In this document: positions 24,003 through 32,491 of the stretch, piece by piece
Layout: each line of letters opens with the position of its first letter
Numbering within the stretch: position 1 is the first letter of the stretch
Notes under the pieces: model-generated
The model's input: the letters and a program-made list of their open reading frames with translations, nothing else
Databases searched by the model: none
Told to the model about the DNA's origin: nothing
Made by a program: the position numbers and the translations under genes
Assembly (NCBI GenBank): GCA_002399085.1
Contig: DHCY01000017.1
Coordinates: 4,511 to 52,857, forward strand
Length of the DNA stretch: 48,347 nt
DNA from: Anaerolineaceae bacterium UBA4890
GTDB taxonomy: Bacteria > Chloroflexota > Anaerolineae > Anaerolineales > Anaerolineaceae
Direction: 5' to 3'

Positions 24003-24055
24003 TGTTAGTCTGTCAAGCCAGATATTATAGCTTATCATTATTGTTGGAGAGTCAA

Positions 24056-24697
24056 ATGGAACAAATTCAGCGCCTTATTCCGCTTGAAGCGGTTGAAACC
24101 GAAATTCTTGTTGTCAATTCCCGCTTCATCGCCAATCTGGCACCGGCTGCAAGCGTTGAACAAGCGCGCGAATTCGTCGCCGAGATCAAAAAACGCCACC
24201 CTGCTGCCACGCACCACGTGCCTGCTTTTGTGATCGGGCATGGCAACAGCACCATCACACATTCCAGCGATGACGGCGAGCCTTCGGGCACCGCCGGCAG
24301 ACCCGCCCTGGCAGTATTGCAGGGCAGCGGGTTGGGGAATGTGGTCGTGGTCGTGACGCGTTATTTTGGCGGCACCAAGCTGGGCACAGGCGGTCTGGTG
24401 AAGGCTTATGGCGATGCCGTGCGCGAGGTGCTAAACCAGGTTAAGGTAGCCGAGCTTCTGCCCACCACAACCCTGATGTTTGTCACTCCTTATCGCTTGT
24501 ATGACCAGGTTGTGCGCCTGATGGAAGCTCATTTTGGTCTGGTTTTGAGCACGGACTTCCTGGAAGAAGTCACCATCACTGTGCGCTTCAAGGATGAAGA
24601 GGTGCAAACTTTCATTAATGATCTCAGTAACCTTAGCGCGGGTCAGGTCGAACCGATCACCGTCGGGCAAAACCCCGAAAGCGTCTTCCCGAGATAG
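24056..24697 (+). CDS. YigZ/IMPACT family protein
   Basis: The 213-residue protein has the UPF0029 N-terminal domain: SRFIANLAPAASVEQAREF, ATHHVPAFVIG, HSSDDGEPSGTAGRPALAVLQ and VVVTRYFGGTKLGTGGLVKAYGDAV, then the DUF1949 C-terminal domain from about residue 140. YigZ relatives have been linked to translation regulation and nucleic-acid binding; the precise role is not settled. A TTGGAGAG Shine-Dalgarno fixes the ATG at 24056. An upstream in-frame ATG at 24002 has no such support. Confidence 0.88.
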   Translation: MEQIQRLIPLEAVETEILVVNSRFIANLAPAASVEQAREFVAEIKKRHPAATHHVPAFVIGHGNSTITHSSDDGEPSGTAGRPALAVLQGSGLGNVVVVVTRYFGGTKLGTGGLVKAYGDAVREVLNQVKVAELLPTTTLMFVTPYRLYDQVVRLMEAHFGLVLSTDFLEEVTITVRFKDEEVQTFINDLSNLSAGQVEPITVGQNPESVFPR

Positions 24698-24707
24698 CGT
24701 TTGTCCT

Positions 24708-24745
24708 GTCATTGCGAGAGAGCGGAGCGATGGTGGCAATCTGCC
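24708..24745. repeat. GTCATTGCGAG-type dispersed repeat; rest of 24698-24987 empty
   Basis: The segment beginning GTCATTGCGAGAG and ending GGTGGCAATCTGCC belongs to the same dispersed repeat class seen reversed near 48240-48275. I see no gene, promoter or terminator of note in the rest of this 290-bp gap. Confidence 0.6.
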
Positions 24746-24987
24746 TTTCATTTGTTATTCAGTTTTTTGTCAGGCATTCTGCGCGGGGCAAAGAATCTTA
24801 CTCTACACACTTCACGACACTCATATAACTTAAGGGATGGCTTCCATGTCGTCCTGAATAGACCCACGTGAAACCGGGAGATAGTGGTTTTGACGCTGGG
24901 AGCGAAGCGTGCTGTACTTGTTACCCGTACAATATGCTACCGTTAAGATCCATCGCAAATAAAGTTCAGACTGACAAACGAACCCAA

Positions 24988-26727
24988 TTAATACAACTGT
25001 TGCTGCGCGTTGTAGAGTTTGTAATACAACCCCTTCTCCTCCAGCAGCTCGCCATGCGTCCCCGCTTCCACAATCCGGTTGCCTTCCAGTGCCACGATCT
25101 TGTCCGCGTTGCGCACCGTTGAAAGCCGGTGGGCGATGATAATGGTCGTCCGCCCTCTAATCAACCGGTCCAGCGCCTGTTGGATCAGTAATTCAGTTTC
25201 CGTATCGACCGATGAAGTTGCTTCGTCCAAAATTAGGATCGGACTGTCCTTCAACACTGCTCTCGCGATCGAGAGCCGCTGTTTTTGCCCACCCGAAAGC
25301 TTCACACCGCGTTCCCCGATCAGCGTGTCGTAGCCATTGGGCATCCGGTCGATAAATTCAGAGGCATTGGCAATTTCTGCAGCCCGTATCATTTCCTCTT
25401 CAGTCGCGTCGGGCTTCCCAAACAAGATATTTTCGCGGATGCTGCCATGGAACAAATACACATCCTGCAGCACCATGCTGATTGACTGGTGCAGTTGGTC
25501 TAGGTCGATCTCGCGCACGTCAACACCATCAATGCTCACACTGCCGCTGATCACATCATAAAATCGCGGTATCAGGCTCACCAGCGTGGTCTTGCCAACC
25601 CCGGTCGGACCAATCAGGGCGATCGTGTCTCCGGCGGGGATCTCCAGGTTGATATCCTTGAGCACCGATTCGCCTTCAACATAGTGAAAATTGACAGCTT
25701 CGAAGCGGATACCTCCCAGGATGGGTTCATTGAAAACGTGTGGATTCTCAGGCGATGCGATTTCAGGCGTAACCGTGAGGATATCGGCGATCCGCTCAAA
25801 GCCAGCTAACGATTCCTGCACAGCCTCCATCGAGTTGCCGAGTCCTCGTACCGGCGTGTAAAAACTATCCAGATAAAGGAAGAACGCCACCAGGTCGGCA
25901 ATTGACAACGAGCCGGCAATTGCCATGCGCGCGCCAAAATAGATCACCAGCAACTGCCCAATCCCAGCCGCAAAATCAAAAATGGGGTTGAAGATCGCCA
26001 TCAGCTTCAACGCGCGCAGGTTTTTATGCAGCACCAGCTGGATCTTGCCATCCACTTTTTCGAGCGCGTCTTCTTCACGCGCAAAAGATTTCACTTCCCT
26101 GATCCCAGAGAGATTGTCGTTGAGCACGGCATTCAGTTCACCCACCGATTGCTGGCGGTTTTTGAAAGCAGGGCGCACCAGCTTGCTGTACCCAATCACT
26201 GCAAAAACGATGATCGGAACGGGAATGAGCGTCAGCAGTGTCAGATTCACGTTCATCGAAAGCAATATCGCCGTAACACCCACCAGGGTGATCGTATTGA
26301 CGATGATATCAGGCAGCGCGTGCGAGATCATGCGCTCAAACAGGTCAGTATCGTTGATAATTCGCGACATCAGCTGACCGGTTTGTTTGTCCTCATAAAA
26401 ACGCAGCGAGAGTTTCTGGATGTGCTCATACACCAGCTTGCGGGCGTCCGACACCACGCCCCAGCCTGCTTTGTGGGCGGCGTAAGAGCGGGTGAACTGC
26501 ATCAGCGCGCGGGCGACGAAAACCACCAGCGCGATCACGGAGATGCGCGTAATAAAGTCGAGCGTGTCCTGCCCGAGCGGTTGGGTTGTCAGCCGGTCGA
26601 TCAGCAGGCGGATGATCCAGGGGATCAGAAGTTGTGCTCCCACCAGTCCCAGCATGGTCAGGGTGGTGGCGAGGATCAGTTTCCAGTATTTTTTGGCGAG
26701 TTTGCCGAGTAAATTAAATGGTTTCAA
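24988..26727 (-). CDS. ABC exporter, fused permease-ATPase (half-transporter)
   Basis: The 579-residue half-transporter has a six-helix type-1 exporter membrane domain (residues 1-320) and an ATPase domain with Walker A GPTGVGKTT, Q-loop VLQDVYLFHGSI, signature LSGGQKQR, Walker B ILILDEATSSVD and H-loop IIAHRLSTV. It must dimerise. The substrate could be lipid, drug or peptide. The start is TTG at 26727 inside the last codons of the upstream C39-like peptidase gene (14-bp overlap), so translation is probably coupled. That link raises peptide export as a possibility. Confidence 0.88.
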   Translation of the reverse strand: MKPFNLLGKLAKKYWKLILATTLTMLGLVGAQLLIPWIIRLLIDRLTTQPLGQDTLDFITRISVIALVVFVARALMQFTRSYAAHKAGWGVVSDARKLVYEHIQKLSLRFYEDKQTGQLMSRIINDTDLFERMISHALPDIIVNTITLVGVTAILLSMNVNLTLLTLIPVPIIVFAVIGYSKLVRPAFKNRQQSVGELNAVLNDNLSGIREVKSFAREEDALEKVDGKIQLVLHKNLRALKLMAIFNPIFDFAAGIGQLLVIYFGARMAIAGSLSIADLVAFFLYLDSFYTPVRGLGNSMEAVQESLAGFERIADILTVTPEIASPENPHVFNEPILGGIRFEAVNFHYVEGESVLKDINLEIPAGDTIALIGPTGVGKTTLVSLIPRFYDVISGSVSIDGVDVREIDLDQLHQSISMVLQDVYLFHGSIRENILFGKPDATEEEMIRAAEIANASEFIDRMPNGYDTLIGERGVKLSGGQKQRLSIARAVLKDSPILILDEATSSVDTETELLIQQALDRLIRGRTTIIIAHRLSTVRNADKIVALEGNRIVEAGTHGELLEEKGLYYKLYNAQQQLY

Positions 26728-27364
26728 GTTTATTTCCGTTTTCTTTCGAGATTATCACTGTCACGTTCTTACCCCAGCGCGGTATTGGCATGCCCCAGGC
26801 TTTGCGGAAAGTCGCGTCTTCCATCCAAAACAAGCCGGTGCCGGCGTTGACCCAGGAGTTGATAAAACCCCAGGGGGTGCTGAGATCACCGCTCTTATGT
26901 TCCGGGTCGTAGGCAGCAAAAAGCATGGTGTGACCGCTGGCGCCATTGAGCTGGTTGTAATTTTTGGGCTGGTCCCGATAGTAGATCGCTGGTGAATGAC
27001 CGAACCACCAATATATTGTAACCAGGCTGGCGAGGTTTTCAGCTTCGGCGTTGGCACGCAAGACCTCCGGGGTTAGATGCAGACGTTGTGCTTCGACAGG
27101 GAGATTATGTTGTTTTGCCAGATAGCGTACCAGCCGCACCTGCATTGGCGGCGTGATCCCCGAGTTGGGTGCCAGGCGATAAAACCGCCCCCGCCACCAG
27201 AGGCGGTTTATCTCGGCAATAATTTCTGCCGGGTCAAGCTTCACTTCGGTCAGCAGCTCAATGGCAGCCACGATGGAATGCACAGCACAATCGTTTCCGA
27301 TTTGCAGGGTCTGCAGCTTGGCGAGTTTTGTTTCTGACAAGGCGTGTAAACTGGTCTTCTTCAT
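26714..27364 (-). CDS. C39-like papain-fold cysteine peptidase (predicted)
   Basis: The 216-residue protein lacks a signal peptide. A Gln-Cys arrangement QIGNDCAVHS (Gln 21, Cys 26) resembles the C39 Q....DC motif. SGHTMLFAAYDPE (His 145, Asp 153) and GFINSW (Asn 169) give the rest of a papain-like site. C39 domains cut double-glycine leaders and are usually fused to ABC exporters; here the domain is separate, but its gene overlaps an exporter gene. The family call is by motif only. It could instead be a non-peptidase papain-fold protein. TAAAAT 7 nt before the ATG predicts a leaderless mRNA. Confidence 0.5.
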   Translation of the reverse strand: MKKTSLHALSETKLAKLQTLQIGNDCAVHSIVAAIELLTEVKLDPAEIIAEINRLWWRGRFYRLAPNSGITPPMQVRLVRYLAKQHNLPVEAQRLHLTPEVLRANAEAENLASLVTIYWWFGHSPAIYYRDQPKNYNQLNGASGHTMLFAAYDPEHKSGDLSTPWGFINSWVNAGTGLFWMEDATFRKAWGMPIPRWGKNVTVIISKENGNKLETI

Positions 27365-27371
27365 TCTGCCA

Positions 27372-27377
27372 ATTTTA
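27372..27377 (-). promoter_or_regulatory. -10 box of the peptidase-exporter operon
   Basis: TAAAAT on the minus strand, exactly 7 nt before the ATG at 27364. Confidence 0.5.
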
Positions 27378-27409
27378 CTATTGAAACCGAAGGCTTTGCC
27401 AAAAATGGC

Positions 27410-27630
27410 TTATCCTTCTGAACGAAGTGAGGCGGTTTGTCATTCTGAACGAAGTGAAGCGGTTTGTCATTCTGCGGTTTGTCATTCTGAACGAAGTGAA
27501 GAATCTTTTACACGTGCTTTGTCATTCTGAACGAAGTGAAGAATCTTATACTATGTAGACCAAGATCCTTCGTTCCTCAGGATGACAGGTGGCACACCAA
27601 GATCCTTCGTTCCTCAGGATGACAGCTGAT
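27410..27630. repeat. Cluster of CATTCTGAACGAAGTGAAG repeats and inverse copies
   Basis: At least four copies of TTCTGAACGAAGTGA(A/G)G stand in direct order between 27417 and 27545. Two identical 28-nt copies of an inverse relative, with AAGATCCTTCG and CTCAGGATGACAG, follow at 27561-27588 and 27598-27625. The cluster fills most of the 27365-27650 gap and contains no gene. Translated, it gives the well-known spurious HSERSEES peptide. Confidence 0.85.
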
Positions 27631-27652
27631 TTGTCAGATTCGACAAGTTTCA

Positions 27653-27681
27653 TTGACTTATCCAATCCCAAATGCTAAGAT
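27653..27681 (+). promoter_or_regulatory. Promoter of the cobalamin riboswitch operon
   Basis: TTGACT (27653-27658), a 17-nt spacer and TAAGAT (27676-27681), just before the riboswitch. Confidence 0.65.
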
Positions 27682-27698
27682 AATGACACAACTGAAAA

Positions 27699-27815
27699 CC
27701 TGAGGTAACCCGATGCCCGGATGCTAGGGTGTAATGGCGGAAGCTGGTGCAAGACCAGCGCTGTGCCGCAACTGTAAGTCGAAAGACAAGCCAGGAAGCC
27801 AACCCCAGGAAAACC
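27699..27815 (+). promoter_or_regulatory. Cobalamin (AdoCbl) riboswitch aptamer
   Basis: The conserved class features are in order: a GGTGCAAGACC segment, GCTGTGCCGCAACTGTAA (core), and AAGCCAGGAAGCC, the B12 box. It lies between a promoter and a BtuF-like gene, so it senses cobalamin and lowers expression of the uptake system. The 5' limit is approximate. Confidence 0.92.
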
Positions 27816-27820
27816 CAACG

Positions 27821-27898
27821 AACCTTCTCGGATTAAGAGGGTGGGTGAGAAACACTCATGTTCTCAGCCCTTTCTAATCCAGAAGGGGTTGATTTTTT
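27821..27898 (+). terminator. Riboswitch expression platform: long terminator hairpin
   Basis: CCTTCTCGGATTA (27823-27835) pairs with TAATCCAGAAGG (27875-27886) with one bulged C; inner GAGGG pairs with CCCTTTC. The stem is followed by GATTTTTTG. Formation upon cobalamin binding would stop transcription before the BtuF gene. Confidence 0.7.
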
Positions 27899-27912
27899 GA
27901 ATCGAGGAGAAT

Positions 27913-29109
27913 ATGAAAAAAATCTTGACCCTTCTGGCTGTCCTTATCATCACTACCCTGTCTGCCTGCCAGGCACCTGCCCAGGTTGCGCCGACAGAGC
28001 CCTATCCAATTGGTCAACCAGGCGAAGCCTACCTGCTCGAAACACCTGCCCAGGAGCCAATCCAACAAGTCACCATTGACTATGCCAAAAATTTCACCCT
28101 GGAATATAAGGACGGCTACAAATTGCTCACCGTTACCCTCCCCTGGCTGGGCGCTACTGAACCATTGCAATACGCCCTTGTTCCCCAAGACACCCAGGTT
28201 AAGGCTGAACTTGAAGGCGCAGTCGTTATCCCTACCCCGATCGATAGTTTTATTGGTCTCTCTGCCACCTATTTACCTTTCCTTGAACAGATCAATGAGC
28301 TGGAAAGCCTGGTCGCTGTGGATACTGGCGACTACATCTACAATGCCGCTGTCAGAGACGCTGTCCAGGCAGGCACCGTCGCCCAGGTTGGCAGCGGACC
28401 AACCATTGATATCGAGCAAGTGATCGAGCTTGACCCGGACATGGTGATGACCAACGCTTCCGGCTTGACCGAATGGGATACTCATCCCATACTCGAACAA
28501 GCCGGGCTTCCTGTGGTGATCAACTCCGATTACCTCGAGCAAGACCCCCTCGGCAGGGCTGAGTGGGGTAAGTTCATCGCTGCTTTCTACGACAAAGAAG
28601 TCGAAGCCGGTCAGATTTTCGATGCCATGGCAGAGCGTTACCAGGCTGCCAAAGCCCTGGTCGCCAATCAGACCGAAAAAGTGACGGTTTTCGTCAACAC
28701 TGCCTGGGAAGGAGCTTGGTACATGCCTGGCAGTGACAGCTATGCAGCCATTCTGTTGCGGGATGCCGGCGCGGACTACCTCTGGAGCGACCTGGAAGGC
28801 TCCGGAGCCATGCCAATCGATTTCGAACTCGTAGTTGAGCGCGCCAAGAACGCTGATTTCTGGATCAATGTTGGTTTTGCCAGCAGCCTGGCAGACCTCT
28901 CCGCCATGGACCCACGCTACGCCGAGTTTCTTGCCTACCAGCAGGGCGGCGTGTTCAACAACAATGCCCGCACCACCGATATGGGCGGAACAGATTACTT
29001 CGAAGGTGGTACCGCCAACCCCGACCAGGTGCTGATGGATTTGATTACCATCTTCTACCCGAACCTGGCAGGCGAACACGAATTTTACTTCTATCGTCAA
29101 CTGCAATAA
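27913..29109 (+). CDS. btuF: Cobalamin/siderophore-type ABC substrate-binding lipoprotein (BtuF/FepB family)
   Basis: The 398-residue protein has a lipoprotein signal ending TTLSAC (Cys about 19) and a periplasmic-binding fold of the class III type: ATYLPFLEQINELESLVAV, VAQVGSGPTIDIEQVIELDPDMVM, then the long linker helix and LVVERAKNADFWINVG. The class alone would fit siderophores as well as corrinoids. The cobalamin riboswitch directly upstream makes a corrinoid the likely ligand. GAGGAG fixes the start. First gene of a three-gene uptake operon. Confidence 0.85.
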   Translation: MKKILTLLAVLIITTLSACQAPAQVAPTEPYPIGQPGEAYLLETPAQEPIQQVTIDYAKNFTLEYKDGYKLLTVTLPWLGATEPLQYALVPQDTQVKAELEGAVVIPTPIDSFIGLSATYLPFLEQINELESLVAVDTGDYIYNAAVRDAVQAGTVAQVGSGPTIDIEQVIELDPDMVMTNASGLTEWDTHPILEQAGLPVVINSDYLEQDPLGRAEWGKFIAAFYDKEVEAGQIFDAMAERYQAAKALVANQTEKVTVFVNTAWEGAWYMPGSDSYAAILLRDAGADYLWSDLEGSGAMPIDFELVVERAKNADFWINVGFASSLADLSAMDPRYAEFLAYQQGGVFNNNARTTDMGGTDYFEGGTANPDQVLMDLITIFYPNLAGEHEFYFYRQLQ

Positions 29110-29127
29110 CCATTGAAGCAGGGCGGG

Positions 29128-30195
29128 ATGAACGCAAAGAGTAACCACACAAGCGGCAGCAACCAAGCCTGGATTTTCATCCTGCTTGGTGTTTTGCTGC
29201 TGCTGGTGATTGCCCTCAACCTGACTCTCGGCTCGGTTCGCATCCCGCTGCAAGATATCCTGAAGGTTCTTTTTGGTCAGTCAGGTGTCAAAGACAGCTG
29301 GGTTTTTATCGTCCAGGATTACCGCCTGCCAAAAATTCTCACCGCTATTCTTGCCGGGATGGCATTAAGCGCTTCCGGTCTGCAGATGCAGACCATGTTC
29401 CGCAACCCGCTGGCGGACCCCTTTATTCTTGGCATCAACTCTGGTGCCAGCCTGGGGGTGGCAATTGCCATCATGGGGGCGGGTTTGGCTGGCGGGTTGT
29501 TTATCCCTGCCCTGAGCGCCGGCGGGGATCTGGGCTTGGTCGCGGCTGCATCCCTTGGAGCCGGTTTAGTCATGGGTCTCATCTTGCTGGTCGGCAGACG
29601 TGTACAAAACCCGACCACGCTGCTGATCCTCGGGCTCATGTTTGGGCACGCCACCAGCGCACTGGTCAGCCTGCTGATCTATTTCAGCGCTCCCGAAAAG
29701 GTGAAAGCCTACAGCATCTGGTCTTTTGGCTCTTTCACCGGAGTCACCTGGGACCAACTGATGGTGCTCGTGCCGGTCATTCTGTTTGCTTTGGGCATTC
29801 TCGCGTTTTTGCCCAAGGGTCTCAATGCCCTCCTGCTTGGTGAGGATTACGCCAGGACCATGGGCTTAAACGTCACCCGCCTGCGTGTGCTGGTTCTGAT
29901 CAGTGCTTCGGTGCTCTCAGGCGCGATCACCGCCTTTTGTGGACCAATTGGCTTCATCGGTGTGGCAGTGCCGCATATCGCCCGCAACCTCTTCAAAACC
30001 TCAAACCACAAGCTGCTCATCCCGGCAGTGATCCTGATCGGTGCCATCGTCGCTGTGACAGCCGACCTGGTTGCCCAGATGCCGGGCAGCCAGTTTGTGC
30101 TGCCGATCAATGTGGTCACCTCTCTGTTCGGGGCACCCTTCGTGCTCTGGATCGTGCTGAAGCGAAAGCAGGGGTCAACATCATTCAACGTATGA
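29128..30195 (+). CDS. btuC: BtuC/FecCD-type ABC permease
   Basis: The 355-residue polytopic protein has about ten helices and the FecCD family hallmarks: VQDYRLPKILTAILAGMALSASG, MQTMFRNPLADPFILGINSGASLG, and GPIGFIGVAVPHIARNL near residue 275, the ATPase-contacting loop. It forms the translocation channel for the substrate brought by the upstream binding protein. I chose ATG 29128 with a G-rich stretch before it; a TTG at 29113 would add five residues. Its stop overlaps the next ATG (ATGA). Confidence 0.88.
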   Translation: MNAKSNHTSGSNQAWIFILLGVLLLLVIALNLTLGSVRIPLQDILKVLFGQSGVKDSWVFIVQDYRLPKILTAILAGMALSASGLQMQTMFRNPLADPFILGINSGASLGVAIAIMGAGLAGGLFIPALSAGGDLGLVAAASLGAGLVMGLILLVGRRVQNPTTLLILGLMFGHATSALVSLLIYFSAPEKVKAYSIWSFGSFTGVTWDQLMVLVPVILFALGILAFLPKGLNALLLGEDYARTMGLNVTRLRVLVLISASVLSGAITAFCGPIGFIGVAVPHIARNLFKTSNHKLLIPAVILIGAIVAVTADLVAQMPGSQFVLPINVVTSLFGAPFVLWIVLKRKQGSTSFNV

Positions 30196-31208
30196 AACCC
30201 CCGCTGCTTTCCACCCAGAATCTTCAGATCGGTTACTCCAACGGCAAACCTGCCAGCAAGGTGATCTCTTTTGATTTGAACCTTGAACTCCACCAGGGCG
30301 AATTTGTCTGCCTGGTTGGACCCAACGGTGCCGGCAAATCGACCCTTCTTCGCACGCTGACCGGGTTGCTCCCGGCGCTGGATGGCGAAGTTTTGTTGGG
30401 CGCTAAAAAGCTGGCGCAATATACCCGCAAGGAACTGGCGAACGAGATTAGTGTCGTCCTCACCAGCCCGATCGAGGTTGGCGCCATGACCGTTACCGAG
30501 CTGGTTGCCATGGGGCGCTTCCCTTATACCGGTTTATTCGACCGCATGAGCGGGAATGACTGGAAAATTGTGCACCAGGCGTTGGAAATGGTCGGTCTCT
30601 TAGGTTTTGAGGAGCGCATGGTCCACAAACTCAGCGATGGCGAGCGCCAGAAAGTGATGATTGCCCGCGCGTTAGCCCAGGAACCGCGCATCCTGGTTTT
30701 GGACGAACCGACCGCCTACCTCGATCTGCCTGGTCGCGTGAGCGTGATGAACCTGCTGCACGAGCTGACGACAGACCATGGTCAGACCGTTTTGACCTCA
30801 ACTCATGACCTCGATTTGGCGATGCGCAGCGCCGACCGGCTCTGGCTGATGTCACCAGGCGGCAAAATCATCAGCGGCGCGCCCGAAGACCTGGTCTTGA
30901 GCGGTGATTTTCAGCGTGTTTTTACCCGTGACCGGATCACTTACGATGTCATGAACGGACATTTCTCGGTGGTTGGAAACAACGAGGGCGAAATTTGCCT
31001 GCAGGCAGAAGGTGAGCTGCGAGTCTGGACCGAACGCGCTTTGCAGAGGGTAGGTTATTCGGTGATCGAAGATTCTCCTACCTGTCCTGCCATGCGCATA
31101 GCTGTCCACATGAACGAAAATGATGTTATTTGGGTATTACAGGACGGGGACCAGGAACGGGAATTCAATAATCTCGAGAGCCTGGTCAGCTTTTTGCGCG
31201 CTCATTAA
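30192..31208 (+). CDS. btuD: BtuD/FecE-type ABC ATPase
   Basis: The 338-residue ATPase has Walker A GPNGAGKST (about residues 44-52), signature LSDGERQKV, Walker B ILVLDEPTAYLD and switch His in TSTHDLDLA. After about residue 255 there is an extra C-terminal domain of roughly 80 residues (FSVVGNNEGEICLQAEGELR onward) absent from minimal BtuD; its function is unknown. The ATG at 30192 overlaps the permease stop by 4 bp. An upstream extension of the same frame lies inside the permease gene and is not real. Confidence 0.88.
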   Translation: MKPPLLSTQNLQIGYSNGKPASKVISFDLNLELHQGEFVCLVGPNGAGKSTLLRTLTGLLPALDGEVLLGAKKLAQYTRKELANEISVVLTSPIEVGAMTVTELVAMGRFPYTGLFDRMSGNDWKIVHQALEMVGLLGFEERMVHKLSDGERQKVMIARALAQEPRILVLDEPTAYLDLPGRVSVMNLLHELTTDHGQTVLTSTHDLDLAMRSADRLWLMSPGGKIISGAPEDLVLSGDFQRVFTRDRITYDVMNGHFSVVGNNEGEICLQAEGELRVWTERALQRVGYSVIEDSPTCPAMRIAVHMNENDVIWVLQDGDQEREFNNLESLVSFLRAH

Positions 31209-31239
31209 CCCGCGAAAAATTAAGACCTTTCACAACAAC

Positions 31240-32490
31240 TCACGTCTTCAGAAACGGCTCAAGCAACAAAATGATCGTCACAACCATGATCAGGGCTGTA
31301 ATCCCATACGCCAGGATGTTGCCTAACTTTTTATTGCGATGCTCACCCATAATGTACTTATCATTTGCCAATCTCAAAATCAAGATCAGCAAAACCGGCA
31401 GTAAAATCGCGTTCATTGCCTGTGACAATATCATGATCGGGAACAGCGGTATGCCAGGTATCAGCACGATCACCATGCCCACCAGCATGATCAACGCAAA
31501 GCTGCCGTAAAACACCGGTGCTTCTTTTGGGCTGCGGTTGAGCCCACGCTCGAACCCAAAAGCCTCACAGATCGGGTAAGTGGTTGAAAGCGGTAAAACC
31601 GAAACTGCCAGCAGCGAAGCGCCCAGCAGTCCCAAAGCGAATAAAATTGAAGCCCAACTCCCGGCAAGCGGTTCCAGCGCCAGCGCAGCATCTTTCGCGT
31701 TTTCGACTACTATTCCTTCCTGAAAAAGGGTCGCCGCCGTTACGATAATGATAAAAGCAGAGATCACGTTCCCCCAGGCTGCCCCGAAACTCACATCGAT
31801 TTTCGTGTCGCCATAATCTTTCATTTCCACGCCTTTGTCGGCAACCGATGCCTGCAGGTAAAAGATTGCCCAGGGCGTGATCGTGGTTCCAATGATTGCC
31901 AGCACGGTAAGGATGAAATCACTTTCCACGATAAAAGTCGGTCTGATCAGACCCTGACCAACGGCAGCCCAATCCGGTTTCACCACGAAAAGCGCCACCA
32001 CATAACTGAGCGAGGCAAATGTGAGCAGCAGGAGCGCCCTTTCCACGTGTTTGTAATTCGCCCGAAGAATCAGAATCACCATTAAAACACCAGCGATTGG
32101 TACGCTGACATATTTACTGACGCCAAACAATTCTCCGGCGGCAGCGATACCGGCAAACTGGGCGATCGTCGTGCCCAAATTGGCTGTAAAGAGCGCCAGC
32201 ATGGCGAACGCGGTTACTTTGACACCATAACGTTCGCGGATCAAATCGGCAGTGCCTTTTCCAGTCACTGTTCCCATCCGGGCTGCCATCTCAAGAATCA
32301 CAACTTCGCCTATTGTGATCACCACGATCAGCCACAGCAGGCTGTACCCATAGGTCGACCCAGCCACAGAATAGGTGGCAATACCCGGAGCGTCATTATC
32401 TGCGGATGCCGTGATCAAGCCAGGACCCAAAATCGCCAACAGCATGCCGATTTTTCTGAGCCAGAGTGGGAGAAGAAGCTTCTTTTTCAT
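31240..32490 (-). CDS. NRAMP-family divalent metal transporter with atypical metal site
   Basis: The 416-residue protein has eleven predicted helices. In helix 1 the usual DPGN reads DNDAPGI (residues 31-37). In helix 6 the usual A-M-P-H reads TITPWAIF, with Thr 205 and Trp 207 replacing the metal-selective Met and the His. Loss of that Met is characteristic of NRAMP relatives that accept hard ions such as Mg2+. The upstream gene encodes a soluble MgtE-N/CBS protein, which points the same way. The ATG at 32490 is one base after the upstream stop, with GGGAAATGAG as weak Shine-Dalgarno. Substrate is inference. Confidence 0.82.
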   Translation of the reverse strand: MKKKLLLPLWLRKIGMLLAILGPGLITASADNDAPGIATYSVAGSTYGYSLLWLIVVITIGEVVILEMAARMGTVTGKGTADLIRERYGVKVTAFAMLALFTANLGTTIAQFAGIAAAGELFGVSKYVSVPIAGVLMVILILRANYKHVERALLLLTFASLSYVVALFVVKPDWAAVGQGLIRPTFIVESDFILTVLAIIGTTITPWAIFYLQASVADKGVEMKDYGDTKIDVSFGAAWGNVISAFIIIVTAATLFQEGIVVENAKDAALALEPLAGSWASILFALGLLGASLLAVSVLPLSTTYPICEAFGFERGLNRSPKEAPVFYGSFALIMLVGMVIVLIPGIPLFPIMILSQAMNAILLPVLLILILRLANDKYIMGEHRNKKLGNILAYGITALIMVVTIILLLEPFLKT

Positions 32491-32491
32491 C

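Noticed and set aside
26026..26712. A 228-codon open frame on the plus strand
   Set aside because: Antisense to the ABC exporter membrane domain; composition is typical of an antisense shadow.
27261..27530. Open frame encoding repeated SERSEAVCHSERSEES-like residues
   Set aside because: This is a known kind of artefact: the translated dispersed CATTCTGAACGAAGTGAAG repeat, not a protein.
27841..28079. Small open frame starting before the BtuF-like gene (27858)
   Set aside because: It begins inside the terminator hairpin of the riboswitch and overlaps the BtuF-like signal peptide in another frame.
28273..29253. A 326-codon open frame on the minus strand
   Set aside because: Antisense to the BtuF-like gene, which has a lipobox, fold motifs, a Shine-Dalgarno and a riboswitch.
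29937..30191. N-terminal extension of the BtuD frame
   Set aside because: It lies inside the permease gene; the ATG at 30192 overlaps the permease stop in the usual ATGA form.
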